DNA of 64,000 nt from Irineochytrium annulatum. Lineage: Eukaryota; Chytridiomycota; Chytridiomycetes; Chytridiales; Chytridiaceae. The stretch is from positions 423,797 through 487,796 of the forward strand of contig JADGJL010000001.1 of assembly GCA_027600665.1 (NCBI GenBank), written 5' to 3'. Positions 1-8,533 of this stretch are shown one piece after another. The notes under the pieces are model-generated. The model did not search any database. It saw nothing but the letters and a program-made list of their open reading frames with translations, and was not told the DNA's origin. Position 1 is the stretch's first letter; each line of letters starts with the position of its first letter. The position numbers and the translations under genes are program-made.

Positions 1-327
1 AAAATCAAGGGAATCTCTGCTGAGCGTTATAACAACTGGGACTGGAACTATGGCTTGTCTCCGGAAAGCAATGTGAAGCACACTCGCAAATTCCCTGTCG
101 GCATCATCGATCTGCGCATGAACATCAAGGATGGACGCATTGAGGATATCAAAATCTTTGGCGACTTCTTCGGTGTAGGCGATGTGGCGGATATCGAAAA
201 TATGCTGCGCGGCAAGCGTTATGAGGAATCCGAGGTGCGTACTGCACTTGAGGGCCTGGATGTAAAACATTACTTCGGCAACCTTGAGCTGGAAGACTTT
301 ATTGGCCTTGTTTTCCTGGAAGAGTAA
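1..327 (+). CDS. lipoate-protein ligase, C-terminal part (gene truncated by window start)
   Basis: An open frame runs from base 1 to a TAA at 325-327, giving the last 108 residues. Seen: an ERYNNWDWNYG segment followed by FPVGIIDLRMNIKDG and a later KIFGDFFG. This pattern is typical of the C-terminal accessory domain of LplA/LplJ ligases, which attach lipoate to E2 and GcvH proteins through a lipoyl-AMP intermediate. The catalytic domain lies outside the window, so activity cannot be judged. No in-frame start is needed because the frame is open to the edge. No clear terminator follows; the next 280 bases hold a repeat and the promoter of the next gene. Confidence 0.85.
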   Translation, partial: KIKGISAERYNNWDWNYGLSPESNVKHTRKFPVGIIDLRMNIKDGRIEDIKIFGDFFGVGDVADIENMLRGKRYEESEVRTALEGLDVKHYFGNLELEDFIGLVFLEE

Positions 328-372
328 GATTTAGATGGAAGTATAGTTTTAGAATGGAGTCTAAGATTACAC

Positions 373-520
373 GTTAACGGAGAAGACAGAATTTATCGGG
401 AGAAGCGAAGCGTTCGCTTAAAGCTTTTTGAAAAAAAGCTACATCGGAAGCATACGCTTATCAACGGATTTCCCCTTAGGGGAATAGAATCAAAAATCCG
501 GGGATAACAGCGATCGAAAG
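373..520 (-). repeat. structured intergenic repeat, copy A (inverted relative to B and C)
   Basis: On the minus strand this stretch aligns with 15912-16070 and 61897-62018. Shared blocks include CGCTGTTATCCCC, GGGGAAATCCG, ACGCTTCGCTTCT and a TCTGTC-TTCTCCGTTA end. Within the copy, CCCCTTAGGGG-type arms and a CTTTTTGAAAAAAAG hairpin can fold. It lies between the lipoate ligase and the HAD gene and contains no plausible ORF. It could be a mobile miniature element or a transcribed structured RNA; no terminal inverted repeats or target duplications were recognised. Confidence 0.75.
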
Positions 521-606
521 ATGAATCTGTATTCGGAGTGGCCTCGTGTAAAACTTATTTTTTCGTTCGTTAGTATAGATACAGATAAAAAAGGAGAGAA
601 ACACAG

Positions 607-1410
607 ATGACCTACAAATTGATTGCAATCGACATTGATGACACCCTGATCAACGACAACAAGGAAGTTACCCCTGCTACACAGACTGCACTGGAACAAG
701 CCGTTGCCCATGGTGTAACGGTAACGCTGGCGACTGGACGTGCTTATGCTTCCGCACAAGCCCTCGCTCGTCAAACCGGACTTAACGTGCCAATTATTAC
801 GTATCAAGGCGCTTTGGTGAAAAACCTGCTGGACGAAAAAGTACTTTATGAGCGTTACGTTCCACAGGAAGCTTCCCGCAAATTGTATGATTACTGCCTG
901 GAGAACAATCTCCACCTTCAAACATATATTGACGACAAGCTGTATGCTCGTGAGGAAAACGACAAGCTGCGTGATTATGCCAAACTAAACGGCACCCAAT
1001 ATTATATCGAATCTGATTTCATCAAAGTCATCGAACAGAAGACACCGAAGCTGCTTATTATCGATGAGCCTGACTACTTGGATAAGGTTGCTGTTGAACT
1101 GCGTGAATTGCTCGGACCACAAGTGCATATTACCAAATCCAAACCTTACTTCCTCGAGATTATGCACAATGAAGGAACCAAAGGCCACGCCCTTACGTTC
1201 CTGGCTGACCACTTTGGTCACCAGCTCAGCGAGTGTATTGCCATCGGCGACTCCTGGAATGACCATGAGATGCTTGAAGTTGCTGGTCTTGGCGTAGCGA
1301 TGGGAAATGCCATCCCTGCGTTGAAAGAGCTGGCAGACTACATTACCGCAAGTAATAACGAAGACGGTGTAAAAGAGGTTATTGAGAAGTTTGTATTGAA
1401 CGCAGAGTAG
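607..1410 (+). CDS. Cof-type HAD-IIB family phosphatase
   Basis: 267-residue cytosolic HAD-superfamily hydrolase of the Cof/YidA type, a family that dephosphorylates sugar phosphates and other small phosphoesters. Motif I is DIDDTL at residues 9-14 (nucleophile Asp9, acid/base Asp11). Motif IV is GDSWND at about 214-219, followed by GLGVAMGNA, the usual Cof C-terminal signature. Between them lies the IIB cap domain with a central NEGTKGHAL containing the conserved lysine. The ATG is set by AAAGGAGAG shortly upstream. It is single, with its own terminator. Substrate cannot be told from sequence. A second Cof protein is encoded at 60146. Confidence 0.9.
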   Translation: MTYKLIAIDIDDTLINDNKEVTPATQTALEQAVAHGVTVTLATGRAYASAQALARQTGLNVPIITYQGALVKNLLDEKVLYERYVPQEASRKLYDYCLENNLHLQTYIDDKLYAREENDKLRDYAKLNGTQYYIESDFIKVIEQKTPKLLIIDEPDYLDKVAVELRELLGPQVHITKSKPYFLEIMHNEGTKGHALTFLADHFGHQLSECIAIGDSWNDHEMLEVAGLGVAMGNAIPALKELADYITASNNEDGVKEVIEKFVLNAE

Positions 1411-1421
1411 ATAAGGTCAAC

Positions 1422-1466
1422 AAACAGCCCGGTCAGTGAATTTCACTGTGCAGGGCTGTTTTTTTG
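1422..1466 (+). terminator. rho-independent terminator of the HAD gene
   Basis: AACAGCCC pairs with GGGCTGTT across a loop that itself contains CAGTGAA/TTCACTG, and a run of T follows. Confidence 0.85.
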
Positions 1467-1524
1467 ATGTTTAAAAATAAGTCATTTTGCTATTTATAAG
1501 ATTATATTGGGTATATTTTCTCTG

Positions 1525-1704
1525 TTATTTTTTATGTTTTGAGAGCAATAATGCGGTGATCAGGGATAACTGTAGTGAAATCGTAATCGCCATAGCTAAG
1601 ATGACACGATCTGTATCTGGGACATCGTCAAAAAACAAAACAATAAAAAATACAATGAATGAGATTACAATGCTAGCTAAGAAATTAAGAATGATTTGTT
1701 TCAT
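1525..1704 (-). CDS. 59-residue two-helix membrane protein, unknown function
   Basis: A short gene of 59 codons plus stop. It starts with ATG at 1704 behind a strong GGAAGGAGG ribosome binding site and ends with TAA at 1525-1527. The product has a hydrophobic segment at about residues 8-25 (LASIVISFIVFFIVLFF), an acidic turn DDVPDTDR at 26-33, a second hydrophobic segment at about 34-55, and a basic tail SKHKK. This predicts two membrane helices. It begins 40 bases after the stop of the flavin monooxygenase gene on the same strand, so it is probably the second gene of that operon. I do not recognise the family. Confidence 0.7.
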   Translation of the reverse strand: MKQIILNFLASIVISFIVFFIVLFFDDVPDTDRVILAMAITISLQLSLITALLLSKHKK

Positions 1705-1744
1705 GTTTTGCCTCCTTCCCGGCTCCCCCCCTCTTTTAAACTGC

Positions 1745-3277
1745 TTACTTGCTCAAGGCATGTTGAATTGACTCCAGCAGTTTCTTGATTCGGCCATCAG
1801 GCTCCAACTGAAAAGACGGAAGGAGCTCATCAATTCTTTGCTGAAACCGCTCAGGATCCTGTACACCAAGCTCTGCTCTTAACTCCAATTCTTCTTCGGA
1901 ACCGTTATCATTCAGGATCATATTCAGAACGTCCGCTTTAAAAAATTCTCTTGGCGGAAGAATTAAAGCATTCATCAGGAACTGCAAAATAAAGAGATGC
2001 TTATTGTTTTCCTGACTCGCCTTTTTCATGGCCTGCTTGTTGAACAAATTGATATATTTCTGCGCAAAGGCGACCCCTTTCATTCGGGAAGTCCCGATAT
2101 GTACGACCCCTTTCCAACGCAGATCAGCCACAGAACTAAGCCACCAGGCCGGTTCAATGGCCTGCTGCATACGATGCAGTACTTGGCGTTCAAACTGTGG
2201 CTCAAGGTGCATTCGCTGCTCATCCAAACATTTCCCTATGGTCTCGGCTTCAATTGCAGCGACCGTCATGCCTTGGCCATGGATCGGATCGAAGCTGCAA
2301 AATGCATCGCCAAGTACGAGTAATCCGGAGGGCCAATTCTCCATGAGTTCAAAATGTTGACGGACAGATTCGGAAATACGGTATCCCCGCGGTCCTTGAA
2401 AAGGCTCCAGCTGGTCTATCAACGCTATGTTATCATCCGAAGCAAACAGAAGCTTGATTTGTTCTTGGAATTCATCTGGATGGGTTGAAGGATATTCATC
2501 TCCTCCTGCGTTAAACAGTAATAGTCCAGCGATATCATTTTCAATGCGCCACAACATGCCTGCACGCATTCCTTGCGCAGGATCGGATTCTGTTATGACC
2601 GTTGCCCAGTTATTTTGAATAGAGGGTGGTATCTTATAATAGCGAGTGCTGTAACCAAGAGACACCTTTAGTACTTCCGGCTCAGGCACGGACAGCCCTA
2701 TCTTACCAAGCCATCTAATTAATTTGGAAGAACGTCCCGCAGCATCTATAACCATATCCGCTGCAAGCATTTCTTCCTGATGATCCCGGCCTCTTTCTTT
2801 GGTATACACACCTGTAATGGAACGCTGATCTTCTGATGCCATTAATCCCGTAACTTCTGTATTCGTTAAAAAGCTTATATGATCTATGTTCCGGACTCGC
2901 TGACGCAGTACCCATTCCAGCAAGGCTCTACTGCTCGATGCAATTTTGAATGAGGAAGCAGCATTCGCCTTATTCACTAATGTACCGTAGCGATTGGCAA
3001 TCACAACTTTCTCTTCCTGTGAAGGAATGGCGCCAAGTGCGACCAATTCATCATTGTATCCGGGAAAGTAATGTTCCAAAATGAGTCCGCCGCGCGGTAA
3101 TACACGATGTGGATGAAAGGATTGTGGCACACCCTGCCGATTCGCCGGCTCAGAAGGCAATTCATCTCGCTCAATGATACATACTTCATCATAATAATCA
3201 GATAACATCCTTGCAGTGATTAACCCTGCAATACCTGCCCCAATTACTACAGCTTTTTTCATGTCGGACATCGCCAC
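1745..3277 (-). CDS. FAD-dependent monooxygenase / oxidoreductase
   Basis: 510 residues. The N-terminal dinucleotide-binding motif is GAGIAG at residues 13-18, with an acidic residue (IIERDE, about 36) for the ribose of FAD. A second FAD motif, VLGDAFCSFDPIHGQGM, lies near 320-335 as in the 2-polyprenyl-6-methoxyphenol hydroxylase/geranylgeranyl reductase group. The C-terminal 100 residues are helical and unlike the core family. It likely hydroxylates or reduces a hydrophobic small molecule; the substrate is unknown. The start is GTG at 3277 (AGAGAGG at 6 bases), with ATG at 3271 possible. The divergent TetR gene is 150 bases away and is the obvious candidate regulator. Confidence 0.8.
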   Translation of the reverse strand: MAMSDMKKAVVIGAGIAGLITARMLSDYYDEVCIIERDELPSEPANRQGVPQSFHPHRVLPRGGLILEHYFPGYNDELVALGAIPSQEEKVVIANRYGTLVNKANAASSFKIASSSRALLEWVLRQRVRNIDHISFLTNTEVTGLMASEDQRSITGVYTKERGRDHQEEMLAADMVIDAAGRSSKLIRWLGKIGLSVPEPEVLKVSLGYSTRYYKIPPSIQNNWATVITESDPAQGMRAGMLWRIENDIAGLLLFNAGGDEYPSTHPDEFQEQIKLLFASDDNIALIDQLEPFQGPRGYRISESVRQHFELMENWPSGLLVLGDAFCSFDPIHGQGMTVAAIEAETIGKCLDEQRMHLEPQFERQVLHRMQQAIEPAWWLSSVADLRWKGVVHIGTSRMKGVAFAQKYINLFNKQAMKKASQENNKHLFILQFLMNALILPPREFFKADVLNMILNDNGSEEELELRAELGVQDPERFQQRIDELLPSFQLEPDGRIKKLLESIQHALSK

Positions 3278-3427
3278 TTCATCCTCTCTAATCCATCATA
3301 ATCCATCCGTACTTGTAGCTATATCAAAAAATTACTTATAATACCAATATACACTCGAAATCTCCTATCAAGTAAGAATCAATATCAGGATACTATATAG
3401 CTAAACTACAATAAGGAAATGATGTAG

Positions 3428-3997
3428 ATGAAAATGATTGGTAAAAAGGTGGATTTGAGAGTTACCCGAACTCATAAATTGTTAACAATGGCGCTACTCG
3501 ATCTGTTATGCGAGAAAGGCCAGCTATTCAGCAACATCACGATTAATGAAATATGTGACAAAGCTATGGTTCACCGGACCACGTTTTACAAACATTTTAA
3601 GGATAAATTTGCACTACTGTCCTCCACCCTAACTTGGGTCCTTCGGGATTATTTACAAATGAATGTTGAAGATCGACTACAGCAGCCTTTGCAAAGCGTA
3701 TCTAAAATTTTGTTTGGCAATGTACTGGAGACCATCGTGCAGAACCAACAGAAGGATGGGAGCTTTAACAAATTTTTCATACATTTTATCGGAGAGATAT
3801 TCAGAAGGGATTTTCTGGAATTGAAGAGAAGAGGTAAACAATTTTCACTTCCCATAGAACTGGTAGCCGAGTTTCACTCGGGGGTAATTCGTTTACTTGT
3901 GACGTGGTGGATACAACATTTCGAAGAAAATGTTACAGCAGAACAGATGGATGAATACTACTACCAACTGGTTAACGAGAACATTATGTTGGAATAA
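3428..3997 (+). CDS. TetR/AcrR family transcriptional regulator
   Basis: 189 residues with a TetR-type HTH at about 25-55: ITINEICDKAMVHRTTFYKHF, followed by KDKFALL. The remaining 130 residues form the variable helical ligand-binding domain. It is transcribed divergently from the FAD monooxygenase gene; such pairs usually mean the regulator represses its neighbour until the substrate or product binds. AAGGAAA precedes the ATG. No convincing palindrome was found in the 150-base intergenic region, so the operator remains unassigned. Confidence 0.85.
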   Translation: MKMIGKKVDLRVTRTHKLLTMALLDLLCEKGQLFSNITINEICDKAMVHRTTFYKHFKDKFALLSSTLTWVLRDYLQMNVEDRLQQPLQSVSKILFGNVLETIVQNQQKDGSFNKFFIHFIGEIFRRDFLELKRRGKQFSLPIELVAEFHSGVIRLLVTWWIQHFEENVTAEQMDEYYYQLVNENIMLE

Positions 3998-3999
3998 CA

Positions 4000-4033
4000 A
4001 ACAGCTCAACCTAAAATCAAGAGCTGATTTTGA
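4000..4033 (+). terminator. probable terminator after the TetR gene
   Basis: CAGCTC at 4002-4007 pairs with GAGCTG at 4021-4026, followed by ATTTTGA. The T-run is short. Confidence 0.5.
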
Positions 4034-4061
4034 GATGGAGCTGCATACTATTAGTCTTTAC

Positions 4062-5000
4062 CTACTTTAAAACAGTTTCGGAAGCCTGCACTGTCACCCT
4101 CGCACGCTTTCCTTTTTTCAACCAGCCGCTCACCTTCTCATTCATCGCCAGCAGACCTGAAACGACCAGTACCACACCGATCCACGTAATCCAGCTGACA
4201 TGCTCACCATAGACAACAGCGCCAAGCCCAACGGCGATGGGCGGTGAGATGTATAACCAGGTTGCCGGGAATAACGGATTGGTACGCGACATAATCCAGT
4301 AGAACAGACTATGCCCCACCATCGAGCCGATGACCGTCAGATAGATCACCGACGAGACAGCAGGCACCCAGTCCAGAACAGACATATTCCACGATTCCGT
4401 TCCAGCAGAGAGCAGCGTTAGCAGCAATCCCCCGTACATCATCTGCACCGCATTAATGGCTACAGGACTAGCCTCCTTGAACTGATGAATGACCTTTTTG
4501 GAGTACAATGCGCCTGCCGAATAACAGACTTCCCCCACCAATACCGCAATACAGCCCCACATGAACAGGGAACCTGCACCAAGCGATACACCTGGCAGCA
4601 CAACCAGAACCACACCGGTGAACCCGATTAGGCAGCCCACCATCATACGGGCAGATGTTTTTTGCCGTAACAGCGCCGTCTGCATTAGCATAATCATCAG
4701 CGGCCCTGTCGCTGACAAAATGGCACCCACACCCGAGCTCACATGCTGTTCAGCCCAATATAGTGTGGCAAAGGTGCCGAAGGTCAGACCCGCTCCCGTC
4801 AACAGCATCTCCTTGCGGAACAGCAGGGACCAGCTCACTTTGCCCTTCATCCACATCCATGCAAACATCAGCGCTCCCGCGATTACAAATCGCAGTCCAG
4901 CTGACAGAAAAGGCGGCATGCCTGCCTCCACTCCAATTTTAATAGCCAGAAACGTTGTACCGAAAATAAGACACATGACTGTAAATGCAATACCCACCAT
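4062..5000 (-). CDS. EamA/DMT family transporter (predicted small-molecule exporter)
   Basis: 312 residues, almost entirely hydrophobic with about ten predicted helices in two EamA repeats. It begins MVGIAFTVMCLIFGTTFLAIK and carries the FGTTFLAIKIG motif characteristic of the first EamA helix pair. It is an inner-membrane permease of the drug/metabolite transporter superfamily, usually exporting amino acids or other metabolites. The ATG at 5000 is chosen over an upstream GTG because AAAGGAG lies 8 bases before it. It is divergent from a MocR-type regulator with three AGAACAG elements between them, implying MocR control. Confidence 0.85.
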   Translation of the reverse strand: MVGIAFTVMCLIFGTTFLAIKIGVEAGMPPFLSAGLRFVIAGALMFAWMWMKGKVSWSLLFRKEMLLTGAGLTFGTFATLYWAEQHVSSGVGAILSATGPLMIMLMQTALLRQKTSARMMVGCLIGFTGVVLVVLPGVSLGAGSLFMWGCIAVLVGEVCYSAGALYSKKVIHQFKEASPVAINAVQMMYGGLLLTLLSAGTESWNMSVLDWVPAVSSVIYLTVIGSMVGHSLFYWIMSRTNPLFPATWLYISPPIAVGLGAVVYGEHVSWITWIGVVLVVSGLLAMNEKVSGWLKKGKRARVTVQASETVLK

Positions 5001-5017
5001 GAAAACCACTCCTTTAT

Positions 5018-5071
5018 CTGTTCTTCATCATATCTCATGGTCTACAGAACAGAATGAATAAAACAGAACAG
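5018..5071. promoter_or_regulatory. candidate MocR operator: one inverted and two direct AGAACAG elements
   Basis: CTGTTCT at 5018-5024 is the reverse complement of AGAACAG at 5046-5052, repeated at 5065-5071 (19-base period between the two direct copies). The set lies between the EamA gene and the MocR gene. The last copy overlaps the probable -35 region of the regulator (TACAAT -10 at about 5090). GabR/PdxR-type regulators bind direct repeats in this position. Confidence 0.6.
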
Positions 5072-5121
5072 TTATCGCCTATTAGCTGTTACAATAGAGT
5101 TCACAAAGGAGTGTGAGCCGG

Positions 5122-6543
5122 ATGGGCAAAACCTTGATGATGACAGATAACAGTCTGAAATTATATGAGCAAGTCATCCATTATCTCGTTGTACGTATTG
5201 AAGCGGGAGAGTGGGCTGAACATGAAAAACTGCCATCTGTACGAAGCCTGTCCGAGCTGCTCGGCGTACATCGGCTGACCGTTTTCAAAGCCTATCAGGA
5301 GTTAAAGGAGCGTGGGAATGTTTATGTGAAGGACAAGTCCGGCTATTATGTCAGCCCAGCAACTCCATTCTCAGTAACCGATCAGGCGGATGATCCCGCC
5401 GTGTCTGCCTGGCTGCACTGGGACTCCCTCGCACGTGTACAATCGCTCGAAGCCGAATTCCAGTTTTCCAAATCATTGATTGATCCCGCCCTGCTTCCCA
5501 ATCGGTATTGGGGAGAATTGATGCGTGAGCTGCTGGATCAATATCCACGTCTGCTCGGAACGTACTCCACGATTCAGGGAGATCTGGAATTGCGTAGTGC
5601 CATGGCAAGCCATCTGACAACCAAGGAACGCTTCTATCTCTCCGCAGACGAGGTGTTAATTACATCGGGTGCCCAGCAAGCGATTGACGTCATCTCGCGG
5701 ACGCTGGTCAAGCCCGGAGATCGGGTCTTGATGGAACGGCCTACGTATGGACCGGCAATGGAAATTTTCCGCAAACAAGGTGCCCGGCTCATCTTCACCG
5801 ACATTCATCCCGAGGGTTATGATCTGGAGCAGATCGAACATCTGATGAAGAGTGAGAAGCCACGCCTCTTTTATATGACACCGACCTTTCAGAATCCAAC
5901 CGGCATGAATGTTCCAGTAGAACAGCGCAAACAGTTACCCGAACTTGCAGAACAGTACGGTTGTTTTCTGCTTGAGGACGACAGCACCTATGATATCTAT
6001 TTTAAGGAGAAACCTCCTGCACCCATTTTCACCTATGACACCACGGGACACACCTTGTACATTCGCAGTTATAGCAAGTATGTTGCACCCGGGCTGCGGA
6101 TTGCAGCCATCATATGCCGTCAGCGTTTCATGCCAGGACTACAGGCCGTAAAATCACTGACAGATAACGGATCGCCTCTCCTGAATCAGAAGCTTTTTCT
6201 CCGTTATTTTCAGTCAGAACGTATGCATCAGCATCTGTCCAAGCTGCGGACCGCCATTCAACTACGTATGGAAGTGATGGAACAATATCTGCTGGAAACG
6301 GACTGGACGTGGACCCGACCCGAGGGCGGACTCAACTTTTGGGTGGAGCTTCCGAAGGGCGTGGATACCGGAAGACTGCTTCACCGATGCATGGAACAAT
6401 CCGTTGCCTTTGTACCCGGAACCGTATTCGATTCTTCGGATCATTCAGCCAGTCGCAAGCTGCGTTTGTCCTTCTCTTATGCACATGAGCAGCAGATTCG
6501 GGAAGGCATGAACAGGCTTATTACGCTAGCCAACGAAATGTAA
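5122..6543 (+). CDS. MocR/PdxR-type GntR regulator with aminotransferase fold
   Basis: 473 residues in two parts. Residues about 10-75 form a GntR winged helix (LPSVRSLSELLGVHRLTVFKAY). From about 105 to the end it is a class I/II aminotransferase fold with the PLP lysine in SYSKYVAPGLR and the usual SGAQQAID and NPTG motifs. MocR proteins bind PLP or an aldimine and act as activators/repressors rather than enzymes. The ATG at 5122 is preferred because AAAGGAG is 10 bases upstream, while a GTG at 5113 is only one base from it. The divergent EamA exporter is the likely target. Confidence 0.9.
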   Translation: MGKTLMMTDNSLKLYEQVIHYLVVRIEAGEWAEHEKLPSVRSLSELLGVHRLTVFKAYQELKERGNVYVKDKSGYYVSPATPFSVTDQADDPAVSAWLHWDSLARVQSLEAEFQFSKSLIDPALLPNRYWGELMRELLDQYPRLLGTYSTIQGDLELRSAMASHLTTKERFYLSADEVLITSGAQQAIDVISRTLVKPGDRVLMERPTYGPAMEIFRKQGARLIFTDIHPEGYDLEQIEHLMKSEKPRLFYMTPTFQNPTGMNVPVEQRKQLPELAEQYGCFLLEDDSTYDIYFKEKPPAPIFTYDTTGHTLYIRSYSKYVAPGLRIAAIICRQRFMPGLQAVKSLTDNGSPLLNQKLFLRYFQSERMHQHLSKLRTAIQLRMEVMEQYLLETDWTWTRPEGGLNFWVELPKGVDTGRLLHRCMEQSVAFVPGTVFDSSDHSASRKLRLSFSYAHEQQIREGMNRLITLANEM

Positions 6544-6573
6544 AGTTTGATCTCCTTGAACATGAGCCACATC

Positions 6574-6609
6574 AAAAAAGTCGCCTTATGGCGACTTTAC
6601 TTTTTTTAT
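6574..6609 (+). terminator. terminator of the MocR gene
   Basis: AAAGTCGCC-TTAT-GGCGACTTT hairpin followed by ACTTTTTTTA; A-rich on the other side, so it may also serve the convergent ABC permease gene. Confidence 0.85.
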
Positions 6610-6635
6610 ACTTTCTATACGTATCCGCTCTGCGC

Positions 6636-7262
6636 TTAAAGGTCTTTTCTTGCAAACAAGCGAATCGTAATGAGATAGGACACAGAAAACAAGCCAATAA
6701 TGCCTACGAAAACCAATGTCATTGTCGACGTGGTAATCACGCCCTTCTCGCTCGCCACACTCATAAGGTAAGCAACCGGTTGCGCCAGTATAATCATGCA
6801 GAGCATAAAGATCGCATTGATGATGCCTGCCCCTTTTTTGCTAAGTCCGTAGAAAAGAGGCATGTATATGGAGACTAGCAAAAGCACCATACCTACCGAA
6901 ATGACAATATCCATTAGTGAAAAATTCGGTTTGTTCAGTTCAGGATAATTTAGCTTCACAAGCTTGTGAATTCCATACGAGGCGAGCACCCCGAATACTG
7001 TATAGATTATAGCAGAGAGGTACTTGGCTTTCACAATCTGTTTGCGGCTAATCGGGAGCGTAACCAAAAATTTATGATTATGGTTTTTGATATCAATCAT
7101 GGTTGCCAGCATGACCGATCCAAAAGCTGTGTAGATGCCTACAAAATACATCGACATTTCACTCTTTGGTATAAATGCGAGACTAAACACCACAAGGTAT
7201 AATCCAATCGTCCATAGCGAACTTTTCAGTACAATGAAGTCTTTACGAAGTAGATTAAGCAT
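6636..7262 (-). CDS. ABC-2 type membrane permease
   Basis: 208 residues starting MLNLLRKDF. There are about six predicted membrane helices (for instance residues about 18-60, 75-105, 120-140 and 150-195) and an end in ARKDL. The start ATG at 7262 has GGGAGG upstream and overlaps the end of the ATPase gene by 8 bases, so translation is probably coupled. It is the membrane half of an ABC exporter of the YtrC/BcrB kind. Together with the ATPase and the YtrA-type regulator it forms a three-gene operon often involved in cell-envelope stress or peptide-antibiotic resistance. Confidence 0.85.
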   Translation of the reverse strand: MLNLLRKDFIVLKSSLWTIGLYLVVFSLAFIPKSEMSMYFVGIYTAFGSVMLATMIDIKNHNHKFLVTLPISRKQIVKAKYLSAIIYTVFGVLASYGIHKLVKLNYPELNKPNFSLMDIVISVGMVLLLVSIYMPLFYGLSKKGAGIINAIFMLCMIILAQPVAYLMSVASEKGVITTSTMTLVFVGIIGLFSVSYLITIRLFARKDL

Positions 7263-8124
7263 ATTTGCGTCCTCCCTTCGCGGTAAAATAAATGAGGTCT
7301 TCCAACGTAGGTCTTTGTAAAAGAGCAAGTCTGCCAAACAACTGTTCCGCCTCTGCCTTATGGTCCGACAACGCTTCAAAACCAACGGCTGTCTCGCGTA
7401 TTCCAATGAAATGTTTCCGAATGTCGGAATCAAGCAGATCCATATCCCCTTTTACAATCGTATATCTTTCCAACACATCATCTTTGGCTTCATTAAACAC
7501 CAGTTTTCCTTGATGAATAAACGTAATGTAGTCTGCAATACGTTCCAGATCGGTTGTAATATGCGTAGAGAAAATAATGGACCGTGTCTCGTCCTGTATC
7601 ATATCCGCAAGAAGATAGAGCAGTTCCCGCCTAAACACAGGATCAAGCCCAGATGTCGGTTCATCCATAATCAGCAGATCTGCTTCATGTGACAGAGCTA
7701 CGGCAAGAGAAAATTTTATCTTCATGCCTTTGGAAAGATCCTGGATCTTCTTTTTGGGAGATAGTTCGAACTGATCCAGATAGCCATTAAACGCTTTATC
7801 GTCCCATTTAGTGTAGAAAGGAGCGATCATTTGTGTCATTTCACGGATTGTTAGATGCTCATAGTAAAAACATTCATCAGACACAATGCCAAGGCGTTGC
7901 TTGATGTTAACTTCATGATTGGACATCTCGCTGCCCAATGTTCGGACACTTCCCTTATCGGGACCAATCAGCCCCGTGATCATTTTGATAATTGTACTCT
8001 TTCCCGCCCCATTGGGGCCAATGAGTCCTGTGATATATCCTTTTTTGACATCCAGAGATACATTATCCACTTTAAATAAGGGATACGTTTTGGTTACATT
8101 ACGTAATTCGATGGCGTTCATCAT
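7255..8124 (-). CDS. ABC transporter ATP-binding protein
   Basis: 289-residue ATPase. Walker A is GPNGAGKST at about 36-44; the signature LSKGMKIKFSLAVAL replaces the standard LSGGQ, as is usual in BcrA/YtrB exporters. Walker B is LLIMDEPTSGLDP, with an H-loop histidine in FSTHITTD. It powers the ABC-2 permease encoded immediately downstream. The start has an AGGAGGAG-type site and follows the regulator gene by only a couple of bases, so the three genes are one transcript. The substrate is not shown by the sequence. Confidence 0.9.
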   Translation of the reverse strand: MMNAIELRNVTKTYPLFKVDNVSLDVKKGYITGLIGPNGAGKSTIIKMITGLIGPDKGSVRTLGSEMSNHEVNIKQRLGIVSDECFYYEHLTIREMTQMIAPFYTKWDDKAFNGYLDQFELSPKKKIQDLSKGMKIKFSLAVALSHEADLLIMDEPTSGLDPVFRRELLYLLADMIQDETRSIIFSTHITTDLERIADYITFIHQGKLVFNEAKDDVLERYTIVKGDMDLLDSDIRKHFIGIRETAVGFEALSDHKAEAEQLFGRLALLQRPTLEDLIYFTAKGGRKYA

Positions 8125-8126
8125 GC

Positions 8127-8501
8127 TTACTCCTCCTCATACAACAATGTAAAGTGTTGGATTACATCCTGTGCACTCATACCCAGTTTTTTGCTCTCCC
8201 CAATTACTTCGAGCATTTTCTCTTCTAATTGTTTCATCCGTCGCTCCCGAATAAAATCCTGATTGACTCCAGATACGAAGCTACCTTTTCCTACAACTGA
8301 ATCGATCAGCTTCTCCTTCTCCAGCTCTTCATAGACACGTTTAGTTGTAATAACACTGACTTGCAGATCCTTGGCGAGCTGCCTAATGGAAGGAAGACTA
8401 TCTCCAGCAACCAATTCTCCGCTCAAGATGCTCTGTCTGATCTGAGTTAAAATCTGCATATAGATCGGATCGCTCGATGCGTTCGATATTAAAATGTTAA
8501 T
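8127..8501 (-). CDS. YtrA-type GntR family regulator, probable non-canonical ATT start
   Basis: A GntR winged helix (LPSIRQLAKDLQVSVITTKRVYE) plus a short two-helix C-terminal part, the YtrA layout. An ATG at 8459 would give 110 residues and cut off the usual N-terminal strand. The frame continues upstream with NILISNASSDPIYMQI, exactly the expected YtrA beginning, back to an ATT at 8501 that sits 4-7 bases after GAGGTGAGG. An in-frame stop lies just before. I therefore propose an AUU start (124 residues); a start-codon mutation is the alternative. It precedes the ABC genes and should repress them from the palindrome at 8534. Confidence 0.8.
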   Translation of the reverse strand: MNILISNASSDPIYMQILTQIRQSILSGELVAGDSLPSIRQLAKDLQVSVITTKRVYEELEKEKLIDSVVGKGSFVSGVNQDFIRERRMKQLEEKMLEVIGESKKLGMSAQDVIQHFTLLYEEE

Positions 8502-8533
8502 CTTTCCTCACCTCATTGATGTTGAATAGTTTC

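Noticed and set aside
490..921. 143-codon minus-strand frame over the repeat and HAD gene
   Set aside because: Runs through the intergenic repeat and antisense to a clear HAD gene; no ribosome site or recognisable domain.
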